NCBI RefSeq assembly: GCF_943193085.1
Contig: NZ_CALPCU010000013.1
Location: forward strand, 5,840 to 69,839
DNA: 64,000 bases
Reading direction: 5' to 3'
DNA from: Vermiculatibacterium agrestimuris
GTDB taxonomy: Bacteria; Bacillota; Clostridia; Oscillospirales; Oscillospiraceae
Position numbers and translations under genes: made by a program. This document shows positions 56,933 to 64,000 of this stretch, one piece after another (position 1 is the stretch's first letter; every line of letters starts with the position of its first letter). Below the pieces are notes generated by a model, which had not been told where the DNA came from, did no database searches, and saw only the letters and a program-made list of their open reading frames with translations.

Positions 56933-56972
56933 GATTGCCCGCGGGCCGGCCTGTGCCGGCCCGCGGGCAATC
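56933..56972 (-). other. Very stable intercistronic hairpin
   Basis: GATTGCCCGCGGGCCGGC and its exact complement, 18 bp with a 4-nt loop, between the dehydrogenase stop and the aldolase RBS. No T-run, so more likely mRNA processing or stability than termination. Confidence 0.65.
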
Positions 56973-56979
56973 CTCTCGC

Positions 56980-58065
56980 TTAGAAAAATTCCTTTTCCGC
57001 TTCCTTGGCCCACGCCTTGTAGGCGTCGGTCTCCACGGTGTCCTTCGTCACCAGCTGGGGGACTTTCTCGCCCCGGATGGTGGACAGAACGGCGCTCACC
57101 ACCAGCTTGGCGGCATAGTCCCGGGCGGCCATCACGCCGCCGGCCATGTGGGCGGTGACGGTGCAGTTGTCCAGCTTTCTCCAGGGGCTGTCGGCGGGGA
57201 GGGGCTCCTCGGGGAACACGTCCAGGGCGGCGCCGCCGATGCGGTGGTTCTGCAGCGCCTCCAAAAGGGCGTCGTTATCCAGCAGGCCGGACCGGGCCGT
57301 GTTGACAAAGTAGGCGGTGGGCTTCATGGACTCGATCTCCTTGCGGCCCACAATGCCCCGGGTCTCCTCCACAAAACGGGCGTGGATGGTGACGATATCC
57401 GCCTGCTTAAACAGCTCCTCCTTGCTCACCGGAGTGTAGCCCAGGGCCTTGACGGCCTCGTCGTCCACAAAGGGGTCATAGACCAGGATCTCAGAGCCGA
57501 AGCCGGCGCACTTCTTGGCCACCAGCCGGCCGATCATACCGAAGCCGAACACACCCACCTTGCACTCCGCCATGTGGGGCAGATAGGGAGTGCTGGGCCA
57601 CTCTTTTCTCCAGGAGTCCAGGTCGGTGGTCACGTCCTTATAGGAGCGGGCCACGTTGCGCAGCTCGGAGAGCATGATGGCCATGGTCATGTCGGAGACG
57701 GCCTCTGCATTTCTGCCCAGACCGTTGACCACCACGATCCCCCGGCGCTTGACCTCGTCCATGTCGATGTTTTCGATGCCGGCGCGGCAAAGGCCGATCA
57801 CCTTCAGGTTGGGGAACATGTCCAGAACCTTTTTGGACAGGGGGGTGGTGATGCTTCCCACCAGAACGTCCACGTCGGTGTTGCGAAGCATACCGCCGGG
57901 GACGGGAACGGCGTCGGCACCCTGGGTCTCGATGATCTGCAGCGCCTCCATGCCGTACTCGGTGATCTCTTCCACGATGACCTCTACTGAGCCCTTGATC
58001 TGTTTGGCCGCATTGACAAACGCGTCCTTTTTGATCCCGTCATCCGCCAACAATAAAATTTTCAT
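56980..58065 (-). CDS. D-2-hydroxyacid dehydrogenase family protein
   Basis: A 361-residue NAD-dependent dehydrogenase. Rossmann motif VGVFGFGMIGRLVAKK, catalytic Arg in VNTARSGLLDN, Glu in DVFPEEPLP and His in TAHMAGG. It has an N-terminal flavodoxin-like half with GLCRAGIENIDMDEVKRRGI. It would reduce or oxidise a 2-keto/2-hydroxy acid made by the pathway. Lies between IID and the aldolases. Confidence 0.9.
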   Translation of the reverse strand: MKILLLADDGIKKDAFVNAAKQIKGSVEVIVEEITEYGMEALQIIETQGADAVPVPGGMLRNTDVDVLVGSITTPLSKKVLDMFPNLKVIGLCRAGIENIDMDEVKRRGIVVVNGLGRNAEAVSDMTMAIMLSELRNVARSYKDVTTDLDSWRKEWPSTPYLPHMAECKVGVFGFGMIGRLVAKKCAGFGSEILVYDPFVDDEAVKALGYTPVSKEELFKQADIVTIHARFVEETRGIVGRKEIESMKPTAYFVNTARSGLLDNDALLEALQNHRIGGAALDVFPEEPLPADSPWRKLDNCTVTAHMAGGVMAARDYAAKLVVSAVLSTIRGEKVPQLVTKDTVETDAYKAWAKEAEKEFF

Positions 58066-58141
58066 TTGATGCTACTCCTTTTGCTTATAATGTATCAAAT
58101 TTTTCCCCCGAGAGCCTGTCAAAAGGAGGGGAGAGCCGTGA

Positions 58142-58990
58142 TCAGAACAGGCCGATGAGCGCGCCGACGATGGAGATGACCAGGATGCCGAGAATGATCT
58201 TGATGGCGCTGACGTTCTTCTTGCTCATCAGATAGTAGGACAGCAAGACCGTGGTCAATGGCAGCAATCCCGGCAGGGCACCGTCCACGAAGGACTGCAG
58301 GGTGGCCACCTTCTCAGGCACCAGACCGTCGGCGGCCTCCTGGATGGTCACCTTCAGGGCGAACTGCGGCGTGACATAGTTGGCCGCCATAGCGCCCATG
58401 ACGAACATGGCCAGAACGCCCATGGCGTCCATGACCTGGCGGAGCTTTTCGTTGCCGCCCTCCAGCAGGGTGTTCAGCGCGTCGGTGCCGAACTTGATGC
58501 CCTGCTTGAACCAGAAGATGCCGTTGAGCCACCGGGCGGCGCCGCCCAGGATATAGAAGCCCAGAGGGCCGAGGATGTTTCCGCTCAGAGCCATGGGGGT
58601 GAAGATGGCCATGCCCACAGGGCGGATGGTGGAGGTGAAGATGGTGTCGCCGAAGCCGGCCAGAGCGCCCATGAGGCCGGACTTGACCGCCTCCATGTCC
58701 TCCCGGTTGATCTCGGCGCCGTTGGCCCGGGCCTCCTCCATCTTGGCCACAATGGCGTTGATGACCATGCCGGTGGAGGGCTCGGTAATGTAATACTTAT
58801 CGTTATAGAAAGTCATGCCGTCGATGACTTCCTGCTTGTTGTCGGGGTAAAGATCCTGCAGAATGGGGATCATGGAGGCGGCGAAGCCCGTTCCGAAGTT
58901 TCTCTGGAAAGTGTTTGCGTTATTGAAGAAGTTGATGCCGATAAACCAGGACTTGAGCAATGCTCTCTTGCTTAATTTTTTCTCAGCCAT
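58142..58990 (-). CDS. PTS system mannose-family IID component
   Basis: A 282-residue membrane subunit. Family start KRALLKSWFIGINFFNNANTFQRNFGTGFAASMIPIL, central GALAGFGDTIFTSTIRPVGMAI, and a hydrophobic C terminus. Together with IIC it forms the permease. Start at ATG 58990 with AAGGAGGTTGCGAACA, overlapping IIC by 8 bp. Confidence 0.95.
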   Translation of the reverse strand: MAEKKLSKRALLKSWFIGINFFNNANTFQRNFGTGFAASMIPILQDLYPDNKQEVIDGMTFYNDKYYITEPSTGMVINAIVAKMEEARANGAEINREDMEAVKSGLMGALAGFGDTIFTSTIRPVGMAIFTPMALSGNILGPLGFYILGGAARWLNGIFWFKQGIKFGTDALNTLLEGGNEKLRQVMDAMGVLAMFVMGAMAANYVTPQFALKVTIQEAADGLVPEKVATLQSFVDGALPGLLPLTTVLLSYYLMSKKNVSAIKIILGILVISIVGALIGLF

Positions 58991-59753
58991 TGTTCGCAAC
59001 CTCCTTATTCGACTTAGCCTGCATCAAAAGAATGGCCAGCAGAGCGCCAAAGATGGTCATGGCGATCATGGTAAGGCCCGCACCCTTGAGGAAGTACCAG
59101 ATATAGAAGCCCAGCAGGAACAAAGGCAGGTAAGCTTTCTTGTTCATGGCCTGCAGGAAGATGGCGAAGCCGATGCCGGGCAGGAACTTACCGGCCACGG
59201 AGAAGCCGGCCATGAGCCAGTCGGGAATAACGGCCAGCAGGGAGTTCATGGCGTTCTGGCCGAAGTAGAGCACGCAGAAGAGCATGACAGCGCGCAGGGG
59301 GAAGGCGATGATGGCCGGATAGATGCTGTTGCCGAAGTAGTATTTCTTGGCGTTGCCCTCGGCCGCGGCCTTGTCCATGTAGTTCAGGCAGGCCAGGTTC
59401 AGGGTCTTCTGCAGGGGCTGGAGGAAGGTGCCGATGATGGTGAAGGGCACCGCGAAGGCGATGACAGTCTCGGTATCCAGGCCGGAGGCCATGGCGATGG
59501 GGATGGCCACGAAGCCGGCCAGGCACATATCCATCGTGGTCACGAAGCCCACGAAGGAGGGGGCCATGTTCAGGGTCTGAATGGTACCGCCCAGGATGGT
59601 GCCCGTGATGGGATCACCCATGATCAGGCCGATCAGAAGGCCGTGCACCACCGGCCACTGAAGGTTCTGGAAGTTCCAGAAGCTAAACCAATAGTTGTTG
59701 ATGATCCAGTACAGCAGAGCAATTAAGACTGCCTGTACGACGCTGATTCCCAT
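58983..59753 (-). CDS. PTS system mannose-family IIC component
   Basis: A 256-residue membrane protein with the IIC signature GLLIGLIMGDPITGTILGGTIQTLNMA near residue 37-62 and about eight hydrophobic segments. It forms the sugar channel with IID. The sugar cannot be inferred, as mannose-type IIC/IID carry hexoses, sorbose, amino sugars and glycosyl amines. Confidence 0.95.
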   Translation of the reverse strand: MGISVVQAVLIALLYWIINNYWFSFWNFQNLQWPVVHGLLIGLIMGDPITGTILGGTIQTLNMAPSFVGFVTTMDMCLAGFVAIPIAMASGLDTETVIAFAVPFTIIGTFLQPLQKTLNLACLNYMDKAAAEGNAKKYYFGNSIYPAIIAFPLRAVMLFCVLYFGQNAMNSLLAVIPDWLMAGFSVAGKFLPGIGFAIFLQAMNKKAYLPLFLLGFYIWYFLKGAGLTMIAMTIFGALLAILLMQAKSNKEVANNG

Positions 59754-59779
59754 AGTGTTTCTCCTCTCTTATTTACAGT

Positions 59780-60271
59780 TTAGAATCCAGCTTTTTTCAA
59801 TAGAGCCTGGGTATCTCCCTCCGCGTCAGGAGGCGTCAGCTGGCAGAAGACACGAACGCCGTTGTCGATCAGATACTGGAAGTTTGCCGCGTCTGCCTCT
59901 CCCACATAGCACTGGTTTGAGATCAGCTTCTTCCCGTTGGCGGAGGGCATAGTGCCGATCTGCAGGGCGTCGAAGCGATAACCTGCGTCCCAGGCCCGCT
60001 TGGCGGTGTCGGGCTCCTGGAACAGAACCATGACCCGGCCGTCGCCGAACTGATCCTTGTTCCACTCCTCCATGGCCGTGTCCAGCGTGTAGGTGTCACA
60101 CTTCACGCCGCCGGGGACTGCCATCTGGTGGACTTTTGCCATAAAGGCGTTTTTCCCCAGGGTGTCCGAGATGATGATCACCCGCTTGATGGACAGCTGG
60201 GGGATCCAGGCCACGCAGACCTGACCGTGCACCAGTCTGTAGTCAAGTCTTGTCCAACAAAAACTTGCCAT
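59780..60271 (-). CDS. PTS system mannose-family IIB component
   Basis: A 163-residue IIB. Phosphorylated His15 in RLDYRLVHGQVCVAW, then IKRVIIISDTLGKNAFMAKVHQMAVPGGVK, standard for the family. Start at ATG 60271 (AAAGGAGAAGATAGC). Separate polypeptide from IIA. Confidence 0.95.
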   Translation of the reverse strand: MASFCWTRLDYRLVHGQVCVAWIPQLSIKRVIIISDTLGKNAFMAKVHQMAVPGGVKCDTYTLDTAMEEWNKDQFGDGRVMVLFQEPDTAKRAWDAGYRFDALQIGTMPSANGKKLISNQCYVGEADAANFQYLIDNGVRVFCQLTPPDAEGDTQALLKKAGF

Positions 60272-60324
60272 GCTATCTTCTCCTTTCGAGCGCAAGCGCG
60301 CACAGTTATCGTTCCCATGAACCG

Positions 60325-61047
60325 TTATTGAATGTACTCGTTTTTGTCCTGGGGCGGAAAGGCAAATTTCCGCAGCTTACTCTGCTTCAGCCCGGTGCTG
60401 ACGAACATCTCCGCCGCTTTTACCGTGACGGTCACCGGGTCAAGGACGGGTATGCCCACCAGCTCCTGCAGCTCCTCGTCGTAGCCGCAAAGGCCCGCGC
60501 AGCCCAGAACGATCACGTCGGCCCCATCGGATCGGATGATCCCCTGCACCTGCTCCTTTAACTGCCGGAGGGTCTCCTCGCGGTTGGAGCAGGCGCTTTC
60601 CACATCCATTTCCACGCTTCTTACCGAGGCGCATTTCTGATCCAGCCGGTAGAGATGAACCAGATCCTCCTGATAGGGCACAAACTGAGAGATGTGAGAG
60701 ATCACGGTGTATTTGTGCCCCAGAAGACAGGCGATGTACTGCGAAGTCTCGGAAATGCTGAGCACCGGGATGTTAAGGGCCTCCTTCAGGGCGTAGACGC
60801 CCACATTGCCGAAGCCCGCCAGGACGACGGCGTCCGGTTCCAGCTCCCTGCACCTGTCCAGCAGGGCCCGCTGCATGCTCCAGACAGATTGATAATCGGC
60901 AAAGGTACAGTCGATGCTCTTTGTACCCTTCGGATTGGTCAGGAAAAACAGCTGGGTATTGGGATCGGTGATCTTTCTGCGGGCGGACTTTTGGATGATG
61001 TCGGTGCACAGTTCACTGCTGTTGGGATTTGCCACAAGTATTTTCAT
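60325..61047 (-). CDS. Asp/Glu/hydantoin (allantoin) racemase family protein with one catalytic Cys missing
   Basis: A 240-residue protein of the Asp/Glu racemase fold (MKILVANPNSSELCTDII at the N terminus). Hydantoin and allantoin racemases use two cysteines. The second is present (VIVLGCAGLCGY), but the first, normally in an ACFxDPG motif, reads AGFGNVG. It may catalyse one-sided epimerisation, elimination or decarboxylation rather than racemisation. 30 bp from the amidohydrolase gene. Confidence 0.82.
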   Translation of the reverse strand: MKILVANPNSSELCTDIIQKSARRKITDPNTQLFFLTNPKGTKSIDCTFADYQSVWSMQRALLDRCRELEPDAVVLAGFGNVGVYALKEALNIPVLSISETSQYIACLLGHKYTVISHISQFVPYQEDLVHLYRLDQKCASVRSVEMDVESACSNREETLRQLKEQVQGIIRSDGADVIVLGCAGLCGYDEELQELVGIPVLDPVTVTVKAAEMFVSTGLKQSKLRKFAFPPQDKNEYIQ

Positions 61048-61076
61048 TGATTCACCTCCTTCTTACTTCGGCCTGA

Positions 61077-62438
61077 TCACTTTTTGCGCTTGAGATACCT
61101 GCCGAAGCCTTTTTCTCCCTCAATTTTCCCCTCCCGGTACACCACCTTTCCTCTCACGATCGTCATGACGGGCCAGCCCTTCAGCTTCACGCCGATGTAG
61201 GGCGACCATTTGCACTTCGATTTCAGCTCCTCCGACGTGATGGCCTTTTCCTTATGTAGATCCACCACGGTGAAGTCCGCGTCCGAGCCGATGGCCAGGC
61301 TCCCCTTCTCCGGGGCCAGGCCGTAGATCCGCGCCGTGCGGTAGCTGGTCATCTTCACCAGCTGGGGGATGGTGAGCTTTCCCTCATTGACGGCGTTGAG
61401 GAATACGGCGAGACTGGTCTCCACGCCGGGGATGCCGTTGGGGGCCAGGAAGATGTCCGCCTCGCCCCGCTGCTTTTCCTCCAGGGTGTAGGGGGAGTGG
61501 TCGCTGCCAATGTAGTCCACATAGCCCCTGGCCATCAGCTCCCACATCTCCTGCTGGTTTTCCCTGTCGTGCATGACGGGGGAGAACTTCAGATAGGGCC
61601 CCTTCTCGGCCATGTCCTCCTCGGTGAACTGGAACAGGTGGGGGGCCGACTCCGCCCAGACCTTGACGCCCCGCTCCTTGGCGCTTCGGATCAGCTTCAG
61701 GCCCTCCGCCGTGCTCACGTGAAGGATCACGCCCTCCGCGCCGGTCATTTCAAGGTAGTAGATGGCCCGGGCGATGGCCTCGATCTCCGCCTGCTTGGGA
61801 TGGGTCATGTTGTAGGCCGGGCCGTCCTTCCGCCCGCTGGCCCTGACCCGCTCCTCCGCCACCTTCAGGATGCCCTCGCTCTCGGCGTGAATGATGGCCA
61901 CGGCGTGCAGGGCGGCGATCTTCTCCAGCGTCCGGTAGAGCACATCGTCACTGACAAAGGGAAACTCCTTGACGGAGAAGCACATAAACATTTTTACGGC
62001 AGTGGCTCCGGAATGATTCCAGAGATCGTCCAAAAGCCCGGTGTTGTCCGCCGTGGCGCCGATATGGATGCCGTAATCCACGTAAGCCTTGCCCTCATAG
62101 GCCGCCTCCTTTTCCCTGAGGGCCTCGAAGGTGGTGGTGGGGGGAAGATCCAGCGGGTGGGACAGGACGGTGGTCACGCCGCCCGCGGCGGCGGCCATGG
62201 TGCCGTGCTCGAAATCCTCCCGCTGGGTGAAGCCGGGATCCTGAAAATGGATGTGGGGATCAATGACACCGGGCATCACGATCTTGCCCGCCAGGTCGAT
62301 CACCTCGGCCGCCGGGGGCATGACGTCCTCTGCGCCGATCCAGGCGATCTTTCCGTCCCGCACGCCGACGGCGGCGTCGAATACCTCTTCCGTGTTGGCG
62401 ATCTTTCCGCCCTTGAGGATCAGATCCAGCTGTTCCAT
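61077..62438 (-). CDS. Cyclic amidohydrolase, allantoinase/dihydropyrimidinase family
   Basis: A 453-residue binuclear metallohydrolase. HxH in GVIDPHIHFQDPG, carbamylated Lys in GATAVKMFMC, further metal His in AIIHAES and VILHVST and the metal Asp in YIGSDHSPY. Sequence pattern is closest to allantoinases (AllB type). It opens cyclic ureides such as allantoin or hydantoins. Start at ATG 62438 with AAAGGAGGATGCGATTT. First gene of the leftward operon, divergent from the CdaR-type regulator. Confidence 0.9.
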   Translation of the reverse strand: MEQLDLILKGGKIANTEEVFDAAVGVRDGKIAWIGAEDVMPPAAEVIDLAGKIVMPGVIDPHIHFQDPGFTQREDFEHGTMAAAAGGVTTVLSHPLDLPPTTTFEALREKEAAYEGKAYVDYGIHIGATADNTGLLDDLWNHSGATAVKMFMCFSVKEFPFVSDDVLYRTLEKIAALHAVAIIHAESEGILKVAEERVRASGRKDGPAYNMTHPKQAEIEAIARAIYYLEMTGAEGVILHVSTAEGLKLIRSAKERGVKVWAESAPHLFQFTEEDMAEKGPYLKFSPVMHDRENQQEMWELMARGYVDYIGSDHSPYTLEEKQRGEADIFLAPNGIPGVETSLAVFLNAVNEGKLTIPQLVKMTSYRTARIYGLAPEKGSLAIGSDADFTVVDLHKEKAITSEELKSKCKWSPYIGVKLKGWPVMTIVRGKVVYREGKIEGEKGFGRYLKRKK

Positions 62439-62488
62439 AAATCGCATCCTCCTTTTAGAATCGGAGTCCTTCCACAGGCGTTGGCAAG

Positions 62489-62685
62489 GGCACAATCGTA
62501 CATTTCATCCAAGAAAACTGGATTTCGCTCTAATAACATTCTACATTCTTTCCAAAGAAAGAGAATTGTTTGCTTGCACAATTGTTTTCTGGGTTTTAGG
62601 GGAGTATAATGAAAAAACAGACTGGCAGTTTATATAAAAATACCGTAAAATCCATGTTTTATTTGATTGTGCCTGTGCACGATTG
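62489..62685. promoter_or_regulatory. Four GCACRATYG-like boxes in the divergent control region
   Basis: GCACAATCG 62490-62498, GCACAATTG 62576-62584, GATTGTGC 62665-62672 (inverted) and GCACGATTG 62677-62685. The last two form an inverted pair. They flank both transcription start regions and are the best candidates for the CdaR-type regulator's sites. Confidence 0.55.
62582..62610 (+). promoter_or_regulatory. Promoter of the CdaR-type regulator
   Basis: TTGTTT 62582-62587, 17-bp spacer, TATAAT 62605-62610. One box overlaps the -35. Confidence 0.7.
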
Positions 62686-62716
62686 CCCTTTTACCCAAAA
62701 AAGGAGGTTGGATTTT

Positions 62717-63940
62717 GTGAGAATTGATCATGACCTTGCACAATATATCGTGGACTATAACAAGCAGATCGTCAGCTATCAGATCAACATCATGAATCCT
62801 GACGCGGTCATCATCGCCTCTACCAACCCCGCCAGGATCGGCCAGCACCATTTCGGCGCCCAGCAGGTGCGGGAGACCGGAGAGGCCTATATCATCGATG
62901 AGGACTCCGCCCCTCATTATAAGGACAGTGTTCCGGGCATCACCATGCCCATCCGCTTCCGGGATGAGCTGATCGGGATGTTGGGGATCGGAGCGGGCAA
63001 GAGCAGCCAGCTGGTGGGAAGGATCCTGCTGAGCACCACGGAACTGCTGGTGGAGCAGTCCTATATCCAAAATGTCATGAGCGCGGAAAAGCAGATCCGC
63101 AACGAGTTTCTTACTCTGATCCTGCGGGATCCCTGGCAGGCGAATGAGATCTACTTCCGCCATCAGCTGCAGCTGAACCACATGGACATCCGGCAGCGGT
63201 ATTTTGTGTGCAGCGCCTCCATCAAGGATGGCTACTTTCTGGAGGAAAAAAAGGGCCTGGCCGAGACGGAGGCCCTCAACTATGAGCGCACTGTAAACCG
63301 TGTGATCAGCAACATTCAAAGCATGGTCTTTCCCCATGAGCCCATCACGGTCTACCAGGCGGGTATGCTTACCCTGCTGCTCCCCTGCGGAGAGGGGAGC
63401 GGCGAGCGGGAGCTGTGCGGCAAGGATTCCGACTATATGAAAAAGGTCACTGCCGCATTGCACCGGCTGTTCGGCGACACCTACCGGGTGGGGATCGGCG
63501 GCTGTGCCGCGGACATGACGAAGATCCACGAGCGCTATCAGAGCTCCATTTATGCCATCGATATGGCGCAAAAGCTGGATATGAGGGAGCAGGTGCTCTC
63601 CTTCGACGATGTGTATCTGGAATATGAGATGCTGCTGCTTCCGGAGCTGGAGCAGGAAAAGTTCTGCCGGGATATCCTCAAATCTCTTTTGGATCCCGCC
63701 AACGAGCTCTGGCTCCACACGCTGGACGTCTTCTTCCAGATGGACAGGGGCACGGCGCCCACCGCGGATAAGCTGTTCATCCACCGCAATACCCTGCTGT
63801 TCCGCCTGAAAAAGATCCAGAGCATGACGGGGCTGGATCCCCAATCCTTCGGAGATTCCATCAAGCTCTACGCCGCTCTGGCGCTCTGGAAATGCAGGAA
63901 AAGCCGCCCCGCCCCGGCGCCCGGACAGGGGAGCCTGTGA
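62717..63940 (+). CDS. CdaR/PucR-family transcriptional regulator
   Basis: A 407-residue regulator. N-terminal diacid-recognition domain (about 1-130: DHDLAQYIVDYNKQIVSYQINIMNPDAVIIASTNPARIGQHHFGAQQV, and PIRFRDELIGMLGIGA), a middle GGDEF-like domain (about 230-320, including YRVGIGGCAADMTKIHERYQSS) and C-terminal HTH_30 (ANELWLHTLDVFFQMDRGTAPTADKLFIHRNTLLFRLKKIQSMTGLDP). Such proteins activate catabolic operons in response to sugar diacids, allantoin or related metabolites. GTG start at 62717 with AAAGGAGGTTGGATTTT; an upstream in-frame ATG at 62609 lacks an RBS. Confidence 0.9.
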   Translation: MRIDHDLAQYIVDYNKQIVSYQINIMNPDAVIIASTNPARIGQHHFGAQQVRETGEAYIIDEDSAPHYKDSVPGITMPIRFRDELIGMLGIGAGKSSQLVGRILLSTTELLVEQSYIQNVMSAEKQIRNEFLTLILRDPWQANEIYFRHQLQLNHMDIRQRYFVCSASIKDGYFLEEKKGLAETEALNYERTVNRVISNIQSMVFPHEPITVYQAGMLTLLLPCGEGSGERELCGKDSDYMKKVTAALHRLFGDTYRVGIGGCAADMTKIHERYQSSIYAIDMAQKLDMREQVLSFDDVYLEYEMLLLPELEQEKFCRDILKSLLDPANELWLHTLDVFFQMDRGTAPTADKLFIHRNTLLFRLKKIQSMTGLDPQSFGDSIKLYAALALWKCRKSRPAPAPGQGSL

Positions 63941-63974
63941 GCGCCGCCGGGAGAAAAGACGACAAAAAAGAGAA

Positions 63975-64000
63975 GGGGGGGGGGGGGGGGGGGGGGGGGG
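63975..64000. other. 26-base G homopolymer, probable contig-end artefact
   Basis: Pure G to the last base of the window, following ordinary sequence. Two-colour sequencing chemistry reports no signal as G, so this is most likely not genomic. Confidence 0.85.

Noticed and set aside
1..64000. tRNA, rRNA and CRISPR arrays
   Set aside because: None seen by eye; neither integrated element is next to a recognisable tRNA gene. A covariance-model search would be needed to exclude a missed tRNA.

Overview
The window is high-GC Firmicute DNA. Gene content (a SpoIIQ-like sporulation peptidase with a sigma-F-like promoter, a QueT transporter, a VanW protein, a putative sensory [FeFe]-hydrogenase module, Gram-positive lipoproteins, AGGAGG ribosome binding sites throughout) points to an anaerobic, spore-forming clostridium, most likely Oscillospirales of the Flavonifractor/Intestinimonas/Lawsonibacter kind. 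That placement is inference from gene content only. The last 26 bases are a pure G run and look like a sequencing or assembly artefact.

Layout. 1-14.8 kb, chromosomal backbone: a MacAB-like efflux pair (cut at the left edge), a SpoIIQ-like M23 protein, an XRE regulator, queT with a structured leader, galU, the rpsF-ssb-rpsR operon, a DRTGG/HATPase/hydrogenase-like sensory trio, serC-serA, a WG-repeat exported protein, and a GntR-ABC operon. 14.86-28.89 kb, a 14.03-kb mobilizable element of the Tn4451 type (TnpV, RHH accessory protein, relaxase, TnpW, large serine recombinase). Its cargo is a two-component system plus two lipoproteins, an ABC ATPase, two permeases (one fused to a lipoprotein-like domain) and small ORFs. 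It sits exactly in the apex of a bidirectional terminator, and both recombination sites can be reconstructed. 28.9-35.3 kb, backbone: XpaC-like, VanW, DUF2461, HxlR with radical SAM, and polysaccharide deacetylase genes. 35.36-42.31 kb, a 6.9-kb integrative element bounded by 24-bp direct repeats: tyrosine integrase, a probable type I toxin with antisense RNA, a small RNA, a CI-like repressor facing an early operon of small overlapping genes, and two tandem rolling-circle Rep paralogues, one of which has lost its catalytic residues.

42.5-51.0 kb, backbone: a zinc-ribbon/Ig-like membrane protein, then an ABC importer with two nearly duplicate binding lipoproteins around a HAD phosphatase, a fused double permease, and an ATPase carrying an unusual insertion of about 120 residues. 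51.1-62.4 kb, a probable 13-gene leftward operon: allantoinase-like amidohydrolase, Asp/hydantoin racemase-family protein, mannose-type PTS IIB-IIC-IID, 2-hydroxyacid dehydrogenase, a class II aldolase plus a degenerate paralogue, IIA, an HPr lacking Ser46, enzyme I, a membrane protein, and an FAH-family hydrolase. A divergent CdaR/PucR-type regulator (62.7-63.9 kb) probably controls it; four GCACRATYG-like boxes lie in the shared intergenic region.

The strongest candidates for undescribed biology are the PTS/cyclic-amidohydrolase operon with its private EI-HPr pair, the active/dead Rep pair with the type I toxin module in the small element, and the terminator-targeting Tn4451-like element with its signal-transduction/ABC cargo.
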